Shown: positions 6,939 to 14,204 of the stretch, in pieces
Layout of the letters: each line of letters begins with the position of its first letter
Position numbering within the stretch: the stretch's first letter is position 1
Source of the DNA: Candidatus Flexicrinis proximus
GTDB taxonomy: Bacteria; Chloroflexota; Anaerolineae; Aggregatilineales; Phototrophicaceae
Direction: 5' to 3'
Assembly: GCA_016712885.1 (NCBI GenBank)
Contig: JADJQF010000038.1
Coordinates: forward strand, 1 to 20,705
Length of the DNA stretch: 20,705 nucleotides
Translations under genes and position numbers: made by a program
The notes under the pieces: model-generated
The model's input: the letters and a program-made list of their open reading frames with translations, nothing else
What the model was told of the DNA's origin: nothing
Database searches by the model: none

Positions 6939-6954
6939 AGAGAGGATACAGACA

Positions 6955-7362
6955 ATGGCAGAGTTTCAGAAGATCGCACCGCAGTACCAGCTACAGCGCT
7001 ATAGCTTCGGACTGGCGCCGCTGGTAGACGGTCAGACCGACGCCGCCCTGACTTACGATGGCGTTTCGACGGTCAAGCCGGTCATGCCGTGGGCCGGGAG
7101 CATCGTCGCGATTAGCGCGAATGCATCCGCCGCCGCTGGCGCCGGGGCTATCTCGTTTGACGCGCTGATCGATGCGACACAGCAAAGCATCGATTTGTCG
7201 CTGGCAACGGACGCAACAACCGCATACGACACCTACCGCGAGGGAACATACCCCTTTGCGGCAGGGACCGTGTTGGGCGCGTCCTATACCAGCGGCACGC
7301 TGACCACCAACGGCAACGTATCGGTGGACATCTGGGTACTATTCCAGGACGTGAGGCCATAA
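6955..7362 (+). CDS. Probable capsid decoration protein, 135 aa
   Basis: The chain has an N-terminal segment (FQKIAPQYQLQRYSFGL) followed by alternating Ala/Gly/Thr-rich short strands, with TYREGTYPFAAGTVLGASY and a C-terminal strand VSVDIWVLFQDV. This beta-rich composition, and the place directly after the capsid gene, fit a head decoration or head-fibre protein that binds the outer shell. No catalytic motif is present. Its start has AGAGGA at 6941-6946. It shares its last base with the next ATG (TAATG at 7360-7364). The product call is inferred mainly from position and composition. Confidence 0.55.
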   Translation: MAEFQKIAPQYQLQRYSFGLAPLVDGQTDAALTYDGVSTVKPVMPWAGSIVAISANASAAAGAGAISFDALIDATQQSIDLSLATDATTAYDTYREGTYPFAAGTVLGASYTSGTLTTNGNVSVDIWVLFQDVRP

Positions 7363-7580
7363 TGCGTATCCGGGTTAATCGCACCTACAGCGGGCCGCTG
7401 ATCGATGGACTACCGGCGGGCGAATACGAAGCAACCGACGCCCTGCTCTGCGGGCGCGCCGCCTATCTCGTCAGTATCGAGGTGGCAGAGTGGATTGACT
7501 CGGATACGCCCGACACCAGCGCAGCACCGGACGCGGCAGACGAGCCGTTGCCGGTCAAGCGGAAAGGCAAAGCGAAATGA
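7362..7580 (+). CDS. Small head-associated protein, 72 aa
   Basis: Residues 1-48 look like a small beta domain (MRIRVNRTYSGPLIDGLPAG, then ALLCGRAAYLVSIEVAEW). The rest is a disordered tail: acidic and Ala/Pro-rich (DTPDTSAAPDAADEP) and ending in a very basic KRKGKAK. Short proteins of this kind are often found between capsid and connector genes, but I do not know a defined function. It is coupled on both sides: TAATG with the gene before and ATGA with the gene after. The basic tail could touch DNA or the acidic capsid interior; that is speculation. Confidence 0.6.
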   Translation: MRIRVNRTYSGPLIDGLPAGEYEATDALLCGRAAYLVSIEVAEWIDSDTPDTSAAPDAADEPLPVKRKGKAK

Positions 7581-7981
7581 GCTTACCAGCCTCACGGCAG
7601 GTTTATACCGCAGGCACGCACCAAGTCGGGGTAACAACCACCGGCAGCGCCGCCAGCGCCACGGGTACCGCTTACTTCTATGGCGCGCGCGGGGTACTGG
7701 CACGCTTGTCGGGTAACTGGCATGCATCAGCCCCCGGCGCAACATCAGACGTGACCATCGTCGAAACATGGGCGGGCGGCAGCCGGACGCTGTACACCAA
7801 GTCTAACGCGGTGACGGACTTCGATTTTGCGCCCCAGGTCGCAGCGGCGGATAACACCGGCACCGCGATTACCGGGGCATACGGCATGATTATCTTGAAC
7901 GGTGGCACCATCACCGTCACGGTATCTCAGTCCGATGCCTTAACCGACTGCCTGATCGTCTCACTCACGACTGTGGAGTAA
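7577..7981 (+). CDS. Beta-rich head protein, possible second decoration protein, 134 aa
   Basis: I do not recognise the family. The protein is nearly the same length as the decoration candidate two genes upstream and has a similar Ala/Gly/Thr/Ser-rich, strand-forming composition (QVGVTTTGSAASATGTAYFY; ITVTVSQSDALTDCLIVSLT). No signal peptide or catalytic motif is visible. It starts in an ATGA overlap with the previous gene and has GGAAAGG about 10 bases upstream. Position and composition suggest a decoration, head-fibre or collar protein. The two candidates are not obviously alike in sequence, so recent duplication is not supported. Confidence 0.5.
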   Translation: MSLPASRQVYTAGTHQVGVTTTGSAASATGTAYFYGARGVLARLSGNWHASAPGATSDVTIVETWAGGSRTLYTKSNAVTDFDFAPQVAAADNTGTAITGAYGMIILNGGTITVTVSQSDALTDCLIVSLTTVE

Positions 7982-7985
7982 TCGC

Positions 7986-8839
7986 ATGAGCGGCGTAAGT
8001 TACGCGACGTTGGCACAACTCAGGACCGAACTCGTGGCAAGCGGCACGGGTGACGATACCGTGATACTCGACTATGGACGGCGCATGACCGACGCCATAG
8101 ACACGTACGTTACCCGTCGCTGGCAACCGATGACGTTTGCACCACGTCGCGTAACGCGCTACTACGATTGCAGCTATGGCGGCCATATCCTGCTAGGAGG
8201 CAACCGCCTGGAGCTTGACGCGCCATTCGTGGCGTTTACATCGGTCACCGACGGGGAGGGGACGGTACTCGTTGCGAATACCGATTACTATGCCCTGCCG
8301 CGTGGTGAGACACCCCAAACGGCACTCTATCGCTACGATGGCACGAGTTGGACTTCGTACAGTGGCGACACTTACGTGGAACAAATCGCCATCGTCGGGG
8401 ATATGTGCTACAGGACGCACTATACCGAGGCGTGGGTCTCTGCTACCACCATCACCGAACCGATGTCCGACACGACCGGCACGACCATCACGACCGCTAC
8501 GAATACCATCCTATCGCCGGGGATGCTCATACGCATCGATAGCGAATGGATGACGGTCGAGAGCGGATCCGGCACATCATGGGTAGTCAATCGCGGGAGC
8601 GGGGCAGCACTGCCGCTACCCATGTGGACAACTCGGTTATCTATCGTTTCATACCGGAGCCGACGATTACCCGCGCGCTATTGCGCTGGGCATCGCTGGT
8701 ATTCAAGCGGCGCGGGCAGTTCGAACAGACCACGTTTGACGGTACCGCGTCGGTGCAATATCCCGAAGGTATGCCGCAGGAGGTCACCCAACTGCTGCAA
8801 TATGGCGGATGGGCTACCGTGAGGCCGATACTGGTATGA
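7986..8839 (+). CDS. Head-tail connector protein, interrupted by an apparent -1 frameshift (284 aa if repaired)
   Basis: The frame from 7986 gives a connector-like N-terminus (VSYATLAQLRTEL; ILDYGRRMTDAIDTYVTRRW), the helical start typical of adaptor proteins that extend the portal. Around residue 207 it turns into Arg/Pro-rich nonsense ending at 8822. The next frame continues sensibly from the same point (STAATHVDNSVIYRFIPE, then helices ending VRPILV) to TGA 8837-8839. One extra G in GGGG at 8601-8604 would join them as VVNRGSGGSTAATH, where related proteins have a similar Arg-Gly-x-x-Gly-Thr-x-Ala stretch. GGAG at 7975-7978 sets the start. The gene is otherwise healthy, so I favour a consensus error over a true mutation. 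Confidence 0.72.
8601..8604 (+). other. Frameshift site in connector gene (G run)
   Basis: The reading must move back one base here to keep the connector protein intact. No X-XXY-YYZ slippery heptamer is in phase at this place, so programmed frameshifting is not supported. A missing G in the run is the simplest explanation. Confidence 0.55.
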
Positions 8840-9345
8840 CCGAAGTCACTCTCGCCATCACCGGCTCTAAGGCCATGACTCAGATGATCGCTTTCGCGCA
8901 GAATGGCGTCGGCTGGCGTCCGTTCAATGCGCGGCGTGAGGCATTCAGGAAGGCCGTAGAGCGTCGGGCGTTGAGGGTGTTAGGGGCATATCCGCCGCGC
9001 CGGTCGCTTTCGCGCAAGTTCGTTTGGTCGCATGACCCGAAAGCCAATGCACGGGCGCGGAGGTGGTTCTTTGCGAACTATCCGAACGGGTACCAACGCA
9101 CGGACGCACTCGGGAAGGCGTGGGACGTGAAGATGTCTGTTACCGTCGCCGGGTTTAGCATCGGGATAGGCAACCCGTCGAAAGCGGCGTCATACGTCTA
9201 TGGCACAGATAGCTATCCCCAAGTACCGGGCCATGCCACGACCGGATGGCAAGAGGCAGAGGATAGCTTTACCGAAATCGCGGCGGCGGCTGAAACCTTA
9301 CTCGTGAAGGAATTAGACGCCTTTATCGTGGAGATCCTGCGATGA
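8836..9345 (+). CDS. Tail completion protein, HK97 gp10-like, 169 aa
   Basis: This protein has the size, place and layout of the HK97 gp10/tail-completion group: a variable N-terminus, a basic centre (RRALRVLGAYPPRRSLSR), a conserved-looking core ending VYGTDSYPQVPGHATTGW, and a C-terminal helix. Proteins of this type act at the head-tail joint. ATG 8836 overlaps the connector stop as ATGA, which is preferred over an upstream in-frame ATG at 8809 that lies inside the connector gene. It overlaps the next start by 4 bases. The family call rests on position and pattern; the exact role is not shown by any motif. Confidence 0.65.
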   Translation: MTEVTLAITGSKAMTQMIAFAQNGVGWRPFNARREAFRKAVERRALRVLGAYPPRRSLSRKFVWSHDPKANARARRWFFANYPNGYQRTDALGKAWDVKMSVTVAGFSIGIGNPSKAASYVYGTDSYPQVPGHATTGWQEAEDSFTEIAAAAETLLVKELDAFIVEILR

Positions 9346-9818
9346 GTACCGCGAGCATCGTCACCGCCGCAGTAGCGGACATCCGCGCTAAGTTTCAATC
9401 CGCCGCCGATGACATCAAGACGACATCGGATAACTTCACGTATTCGCTGATACCCGGCAAACTGCCCTACTGGACTTTGCGCCTGGTATCAATGGAAACA
9501 CTTGACACCGGCTATCCGCTTGTGCAGTTCAATATCACGGCAGAGGCGGTATATCACGGTTGGGCGTTGACTCAGGGCGTGAATGGGGAAGCCGAGCAAG
9601 ACGCACAGTTACACATGATCCTGCTACCGGCTGAACTCCGCGCGCGGCCACTACTGCAATCCACCGACTATCCATCCGGCAGCGGATACCTCGCGTCGGA
9701 AGGGATACGAGTAACCGGCGCGCGGATTGCCGTATCCAACAATGGAAGCGGTGACGTGATGGCCGTCGTGACCGACTTCACAATACCGCTGGAACTTCAA
9801 TTAGAGGAAGGGTACTAA
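9342..9818 (+). CDS. Tail terminator / minor tail protein candidate, 158 aa
   Basis: The chain starts with a helix (ASIVTAAVADIRAKFQSAAD) and continues with strands suited to a lambda gpU-like fold (LVQFNITAEAVYHGWAL; VTDFTIPLELQLEEGY). Its place between the gp10-like gene and the tail tube gene is where the tail terminator usually lies; that protein caps the tube and stops its polymerisation. No diagnostic motif is visible, so the call is mostly synteny. It begins in an ATGA overlap with the gene before it and ends just before the tube gene. Confidence 0.6.
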   Translation: MSTASIVTAAVADIRAKFQSAADDIKTTSDNFTYSLIPGKLPYWTLRLVSMETLDTGYPLVQFNITAEAVYHGWALTQGVNGEAEQDAQLHMILLPAELRARPLLQSTDYPSGSGYLASEGIRVTGARIAVSNNGSGDVMAVVTDFTIPLELQLEEGY

Positions 9819-9819
9819 C

Positions 9820-10674
9820 ATGACCTACACCGCAGTTACTAAAGCGGGGTTCGACTCGCTGCAATGGTCGCACCGCAGTTCCACCGGCTATATCACCGGT
9901 ACTGCGAACCTGACCGCCGCCAGCACGAATACCGGCTCTACAATGGGGCGCGTCAAGGGCGCGCTAAATGCCAATATCACACTGCCGGAATCGACCGTGG
10001 TAAACATCCTCGGAGACGATACCCGCATTGCGGTGTATCAGTTCGACAGTGTGAACCCAATCGTATTCGAGATGGAATTGACCGTACACGACTTCGCTTT
10101 CAAGGCCGCCACGGACGGGGTAGACACCGTGACGGAAAGCGCGGAGGTGATGATCCCGTTTGGAACCACCGGCGGCGTGCTGAATGGGCTAACGCTCCTG
10201 TTCAGTTCGAAAGCGAAATCACAGGATACCGCTACGCTGAACACGGCGGGCTATTCGCACGTCCTGCTGTTCAACTGCGAAGTGGTTGACCTCGGCTCTG
10301 GTTTCGCACATCAGACAGGCAATAACCGGCGTTATCGCGTGACTGCGAATGCATCGGCCTACCTGCCAGATGGTCGTACGGTCGCGTCAGTGTTCGCAGA
10401 TGTACCGGGCGGGACATGCGCCGGTCTGGAATTTACCAGCGCTAACCGCGTCACCTATGTGGTATTCGTCGGGGATAACTCGGCAGTGAATATCCCATGC
10501 ACGCAGAAGCCCGTCAGCACCGGCACGTCTAAAGGCACGGTCGAGACGACCGGTTTCGCAGCCGCCACCATCTCCAGTGTTGACGATACGACGCCGTTCA
10601 ATCTGGTGTACAGCGCCGCGCCGGGCAGTGGTAAGTTTGCCATCGCGCGGCACGAATTCGTCAACTGGACATAG
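9820..10674 (+). CDS. Major tail (tube) protein, 284 aa
   Basis: This is the gene directly before a frameshifted tail chaperone and the tape measure, the normal place of the tube protein. The sequence is Thr/Ser/Gly-rich and strand-forming (STGYITGTANLTAASTNTGS; VVNILGDDTRIAVYQFD), fitting the tube fold. The last ~60 residues, after TQKPVSTGTSKG, may be a surface-exposed add-on domain, which would explain a length above many tube proteins. GGAAGGG at 9806-9812 stands 7 bases before ATG 9820. Only 3 bases separate its stop from the chaperone gene. The call is well supported by context, moderately by sequence. Confidence 0.72.
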   Translation: MTYTAVTKAGFDSLQWSHRSSTGYITGTANLTAASTNTGSTMGRVKGALNANITLPESTVVNILGDDTRIAVYQFDSVNPIVFEMELTVHDFAFKAATDGVDTVTESAEVMIPFGTTGGVLNGLTLLFSSKAKSQDTATLNTAGYSHVLLFNCEVVDLGSGFAHQTGNNRRYRVTANASAYLPDGRTVASVFADVPGGTCAGLEFTSANRVTYVVFVGDNSAVNIPCTQKPVSTGTSKGTVETTGFAAATISSVDDTTPFNLVYSAAPGSGKFAIARHEFVNWT

Positions 10675-10677
10675 CCT

Positions 10678-11121
10678 ATGAGCATCCCGACAAGCGATGC
10701 CCGGTCAGTGACCTTCGAAGTAGAGGGCGTATCCGCAACGGTACGCCCCCTGCGGACGGGGGCCGATAGCATGTTCAGAGGGCTGGTATTCCGCAAGGTG
10801 AGCGCCGGTCTGAAGGCGCGCGGGGATGAGTGGGCAGAGATTGCCGACCGCTCTATCGTCGCGCTGTATGCCGACGCGGTAATCATGTCTACCTGCAAGG
10901 CCGGCCATGTATTGCCGGAAATCAGCGCCACTGCCGACGAACATGCCGACGGTTTCGAGGCATGGGTTAACCAGCCGGAGACGGTGTTAGATGCCTGGAT
11001 ACGTGCCATCGGAAAAGCAAGCGCGCCGGTGAATGACCCTGCGCTTGTACCGCCCGCGCTGTTGTCTGACGATGAAAAAAAAAGTACGCCGAACGAAGAG
11101 CAGAAGAGCAGCGCCGCATAG
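10678..11121 (+). CDS. Tail assembly chaperone, short form (lambda gpG-like), 147 aa
   Basis: The short chaperone form wraps the tape measure protein during tail assembly. It has a beta N-terminus (VTFEVEGVSATVRPLRTG) and a helical middle, then an acidic and polar C-terminus with DDEKKSTPNEEQKSSAA. A nine-A run near the end gives an in-phase A-AAA-AAA slip heptamer. It lies between tube and tape measure genes, as in many siphoviruses. No clear Shine-Dalgarno is seen before the ATG, which follows the tube gene by 3 bases, so translation is probably coupled. Confidence comes from the combined position and slip site. Confidence 0.8.
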   Translation: MSIPTSDARSVTFEVEGVSATVRPLRTGADSMFRGLVFRKVSAGLKARGDEWAEIADRSIVALYADAVIMSTCKAGHVLPEISATADEHADGFEAWVNQPETVLDAWIRAIGKASAPVNDPALVPPALLSDDEKKSTPNEEQKSSAA

Positions 11122-11396
11122 ACAATGAGGCCCGCCGTGAGATAACCGGCGGCGGGCAAAGCGAAGTGGAACGACTGGAAAGCGTGTTAGAGAACTGGGG
11201 CCTTTACTATCCGTATGACGATATTCGCGGGGCATTCCAGATGTTCGTGCAAACGAATTATCAGGTACTCCCGAATGGCGGCGGATACTTCGATCAGGAC
11301 CCGTATCTGATGCGCGATTTTATGACCTTGCTCACGCACCGCGAATGGATAAAACTGCCGCAACCTGAAATGCCGAAGCTAGGGAATATGTGGTGA
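10678..11396 (+). CDS. Tail assembly chaperone, -1 frameshift fusion (lambda gpGT-like), about 239 aa
   Basis: If ribosomes slip back one base at the A run (heptamer 11076-11082), reading continues from AAG at 11082 through 104 more codons to TGA 11394-11396. The added part begins KYAERRAEEQRRIDNEARRE and contains the aromatic segment ENWGLYYPYDDIRGAFQMF. The -1 frame has no credible start of its own: the first candidate, GTG at 11166, lacks a ribosome site. It would yield a G-T type fusion in which the T part contacts the tube protein. The tape measure gene starts four bases later, as expected. Confidence 0.78.
11075..11083 (+). promoter_or_regulatory. Programmed -1 slip site, nine A
   Basis: Codons run GAT GAA AAA AAA AGT, so the in-phase heptamer A-AAA-AAA allows both tRNAs to re-pair after a one-base backward slip. 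The shift leads exactly into the downstream open frame. Transcriptional slippage on nine A could contribute as well. The count of A residues should be treated with care given other homopolymer problems in this window. Confidence 0.75.
11130..11157 (+). promoter_or_regulatory. Hairpin downstream of the slip site
   Basis: GCCCGCCG (11130-11137) is perfectly complementary to CGGCGGGC (11150-11157) around a 12-base loop; a second register with a 9-base loop is also possible. It starts about 46 bases after the slip site and 8 bases after the stop of the short chaperone form. That is further than usual for a stimulatory structure, so its role in frameshifting is uncertain. Confidence 0.4.
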
Positions 11397-11399
11397 GCT

Positions 11400-13223
11400 A
11401 TGCCGAATAAAGATGTGAATTATCAGGTAAACGTCGTCAAGGGCCGCGAGAGCGGCATTGACTCGTTACAGCGTGCCAAGCAAACGGCAGACCGGTTTGA
11501 AGATTCGCTTACCGATGCGACACGTCAGGCGGCACAACTTGACCGCGAATTAGACAAGGCCGGGCGCAGTTCGTCGATTAACCTCGGGCGTGCGGGCGGC
11601 GGTCTGGAGCGTATCCTCAATGCGGCGGGCGGCGGTCAACTTAGTGGCATTGTAAGTCTAGCCGGTGATATTGGAGATGTGGTCGAGAGCTTGGGTGAGG
11701 GCGGTCTGAAGGGCGCGCTTTCCAGCCTCATCTCCCCGATGGGCGCATTAGGGGCCATCGCGGGTGCAACCGCCATAGCAGTAGCACTCGTCACCACGGA
11801 ATACGAACGGCAGAAGAAAGCCGCCACCGAGTACCTCAATTACATTGTAGGGGTAGCGCAGACCGAAGAATCGTTATTGCAGAAGTTACGCGATGGCGGC
11901 ACGGCGGCAATCGACGAGGTGCGTAATGCACAAGACGATCAACTTGCGCTCATCTCTGCCGGGGCAAATCGGGTCCGTGATGAGATTGCACGACTGGAAG
12001 AGGAAATCAACGGGCGCGGGTTTCAGTTCTCAATTGGACCTGACCCGCTCATTACACAGTTACAGGTCGCACGCGAGCAACTAGATTTACTGAATGGCGA
12101 GGCGCAAAAACTAGAGCCGTCGGTTATGGCACTATCGACGGTACTAGGCAGTGCCGATTATGCCGCCGCAAAAATGAATGAAACCCTCGAGGCCGGGACC
12201 AGCGCGTTTGCAGCGGTCACGAACCAGGCCGGAGGCGCGTTAAGCAAATTCACCGACATTATGACCCGTGCAAAGAAAGCATCGGACGAAGCTGCCGAGG
12301 CCGCGCGTGAGGCATCAGAGGCCGCACAGAAAGCCTTTACCGACCTTCAGACCGCCGCGCAGGAGCAAGTAGACAAATTAGACGCGCAACAATCCGCCCT
12401 ATCGCGCGCCTTACAGGACACGATAGCAGACCTTAACGACGATCTGATTAGCGCACAGACCCAAGCCAACGCGGATATAGCGGCGGCGCAGGCCGAATCT
12501 AACGCCGCCCGACTGGCATCGGAAAAGGAATATCTGAAGGCATCGGCCCGTGCCGAGGAAGAGTACCAGCGCGAAAATAGCCGGATCCGGCGCGATGCCC
12601 AGATTAGCGAACGGCAGGCCATACAGCAGAACGACATCAGCGCGGTACTCGACATCCGCGAAAACCGGCGTAACCAGATTGCAGACAACCGCGCGGCCTT
12701 CAAGCTGGAAAAGCAACAGCGCGCCGAGGACTTCGCAGACCAGCGCGCGGTAGAAGAGGCGGCGTTAGCGGCACGGATTGCCGACATTCAGCGCGCCCGA
12801 GATGAGGAAGTTAGCGCGCTACAGGCTGAAATGACCGCTGCCCGCGCCGCGCATGAGGAAGAGAAAGCCGAGATTATCCGCCTACGCGATGGCGAGATAG
12901 AGCGGGTGCGTGCGGTCGCTCTCGCAAACCAGGCGCGCTATGCCGCAGAAGAGGCGGCCATCGCGAGGATCACAGGCCAGCTTGCCACGGCACCGGCATC
13001 AACCGGCGGCGGAGTTATCCCATTCAGCGGGCCACAGTCAACAGCGGGCGGCGGCGGGTTATTCGGCGGCTTGTCGGCTAGTAGCGCAGCCAGCGGCGTA
13101 AGCGTCATCGTGCAAAACCTAAACCTCGGGGAAATAGCCACGCCGGGTGGGGTATCGTCTGCGATTATGAACCTGACGCAACTCTTCGCACAGGCCTTCC
13201 AACAGTTGAGAGTAGGCGCATAG
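11400..13223 (+). CDS. Tape measure protein, 607 aa
   Basis: This protein sets tail length and is ejected with DNA. Residues about 112-132 (MGALGAIAGATAIAVALV) form a hydrophobic segment that could enter the host membrane. From about 288 to 535 the chain is a long, highly charged coiled coil rich in Ala, Glu, Arg and Gln, with no Pro and many heptad-like repeats. A Gly/Ser-rich C-terminus follows. No lytic or peptidase motif is visible. At roughly 0.15 nm per residue the tail would be about 90 nm long, which is an estimate. It starts 4 bases after the chaperone frameshift product and its Shine-Dalgarno is poor, so translation is probably coupled. Confidence 0.88.
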   Translation: MPNKDVNYQVNVVKGRESGIDSLQRAKQTADRFEDSLTDATRQAAQLDRELDKAGRSSSINLGRAGGGLERILNAAGGGQLSGIVSLAGDIGDVVESLGEGGLKGALSSLISPMGALGAIAGATAIAVALVTTEYERQKKAATEYLNYIVGVAQTEESLLQKLRDGGTAAIDEVRNAQDDQLALISAGANRVRDEIARLEEEINGRGFQFSIGPDPLITQLQVAREQLDLLNGEAQKLEPSVMALSTVLGSADYAAAKMNETLEAGTSAFAAVTNQAGGALSKFTDIMTRAKKASDEAAEAAREASEAAQKAFTDLQTAAQEQVDKLDAQQSALSRALQDTIADLNDDLISAQTQANADIAAAQAESNAARLASEKEYLKASARAEEEYQRENSRIRRDAQISERQAIQQNDISAVLDIRENRRNQIADNRAAFKLEKQQRAEDFADQRAVEEAALAARIADIQRARDEEVSALQAEMTAARAAHEEEKAEIIRLRDGEIERVRAVALANQARYAAEEAAIARITGQLATAPASTGGGVIPFSGPQSTAGGGGLFGGLSASSAASGVSVIVQNLNLGEIATPGGVSSAIMNLTQLFAQAFQQLRVGA

Positions 13224-13679
13224 ATGAGCGTTTCGCAGTTATTCCGACTTGCACCCGGCACACTGACCGCCGCTGCACTCGCGGCAGATGGCGGGTCGCT
13301 GGTATCCGGCTGGACTAGCACGCTCACCTCGGGCGGCTGGATTATCGCGTCTAACCATCTGGTGACGCCCTACACCGAACGGCGTATCGCGTTAGACGGC
13401 AGTTATGGCAACATCGGCAGGCCCAACCACCTCTGGCGTATCGCGCGCATGAATGATGCCATGTGGACAGTGCTACTTGCTGAACTCACGGCAGAGTCGA
13501 CAGAGGTGACGATCTATACCTACGACCGTTTGAAGTCAGGCGGGGCAGGATGGCAAACCTATAACTGCCGCGCTATCCGGCCTGACTACACCCAAGAGGC
13601 ATTGAAGCCGAAGTCAGGGAAGTTCTTTGTAGATGTCCCTATCCAGTTTATCAACATGACCGTTGCGGCGGCGAGCTAA
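13224..13679 (+). CDS. Distal tail protein candidate, 151 aa
   Basis: The gene starts directly after the tape measure stop (TAG then ATG) and sits where the distal tail protein or another first tail-tip protein is usually found. The sequence is strand-forming with several Trp residues (GWTSTLTSGGWIIASNHLV; NHLWRIARMNDAMW; GWQTYNCRAIRPDYT) and ends in a strand FFVDVPIQFINMTV. No catalytic motif or signal peptide is present. It is shorter than many full distal tail proteins, so it may be only the N-terminal ring domain, or another small tip protein. Confidence 0.55.
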   Translation: MSVSQLFRLAPGTLTAAALAADGGSLVSGWTSTLTSGGWIIASNHLVTPYTERRIALDGSYGNIGRPNHLWRIARMNDAMWTVLLAELTAESTEVTIYTYDRLKSGGAGWQTYNCRAIRPDYTQEALKPKSGKFFVDVPIQFINMTVAAAS

Positions 13680-13682
13680 CCC

Positions 13683-14204
13683 ATGCCAGCGATTAGCACT
13701 GACAACGGCAACATTATCCGGCGCGCGTCCGCTGCCGTTGATCCTATCTACTTCAATGTATTCCCGTTGGTCGAAGTGGCAACCGCCAAAGTAAACGGCA
13801 CGCCCGACTTTACGGCGCGCGTGAATACGCTCACGGTGGATACGACCTCTGTGAACTGGTTATCTGCTACCCGGCGCGGGCAGGTCGTGCGTGTGTTTGA
13901 CCTTTCCGGCGTGATGGTATTCGAGGGTGTATCGCGTCGTGTGCCGACAAGCACGACCATCCCGATTGCAGCCATGCGGGAAGGGGATACCGGCACAGCG
14001 CAGCAATTCGGCCAAACGATAGCCGATAACTACGACGTGAAGGTCTACAGCGCGATTGTACCGTCAGCGATGCTTTCCTACATTGATGAGGACGGCGTGC
14101 TGTATAAGCGCGATGACATTGAACATGACGACAGTTATCCGCAGTCGCGGTATCCATACCCCTCATGCCCGTTTTGGCACGCATCGTCATTCACGGGTAG
14201 CTGA
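13683..14204 (+). CDS. Tail hub / tip protein, N-terminal fragment (frameshifted), 173 aa as read
   Basis: This is the first part of a large tail-tip protein that would be about 826 aa if two one-base shifts are undone. The fragment is made of strands (FPLVEVATAKVNGTPDFTA; GQVVRVFDLSGVMVFEGV) ending in DDSYPQSRYPYP. After that the frame gives a short, unlikely tail (SCPFWHASSFTGS) and a TGA. Skipping one base near CCCC at 14159-14162 continues into the next fragment as RYPYPHARFGTHRHSRVAEG. It follows the distal tail candidate by 3 bases. The position suggests the hub that carries receptor-binding parts; no enzymatic motif is seen. Confidence 0.6.
   Translation: MPAISTDNGNIIRRASAAVDPIYFNVFPLVEVATAKVNGTPDFTARVNTLTVDTTSVNWLSATRRGQVVRVFDLSGVMVFEGVSRRVPTSTTIPIAAMREGDTGTAQQFGQTIADNYDVKVYSAIVPSAMLSYIDEDGVLYKRDDIEHDDSYPQSRYPYPSCPFWHASSFTGS

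Noticed and set aside
8601..8604. Programmed frameshift in the connector gene
   Set aside because: No in-phase slippery heptamer exists, and connector genes are not known to use frameshifting; a missing base is simpler.
8546..8839. Separate 97-codon gene starting at ATG 8546
   Set aside because: Its first ~20 residues overlap good connector coding and are poor sequence; only the part after about 8604 is sensible. It is the displaced C-terminus of the connector.
10455..11159. Long minus-strand open frame (234 codons) across tube and chaperone genes
   Set aside because: It spans two well-supported + strand genes and shows no domain or start signal; an antisense shadow.
11166..11396. Independent 76-codon gene starting at GTG 11166
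   Set aside because: No Shine-Dalgarno site precedes it, and the frame is open continuously back to the slip site, so it is better read as the frameshift extension of the tail chaperone.
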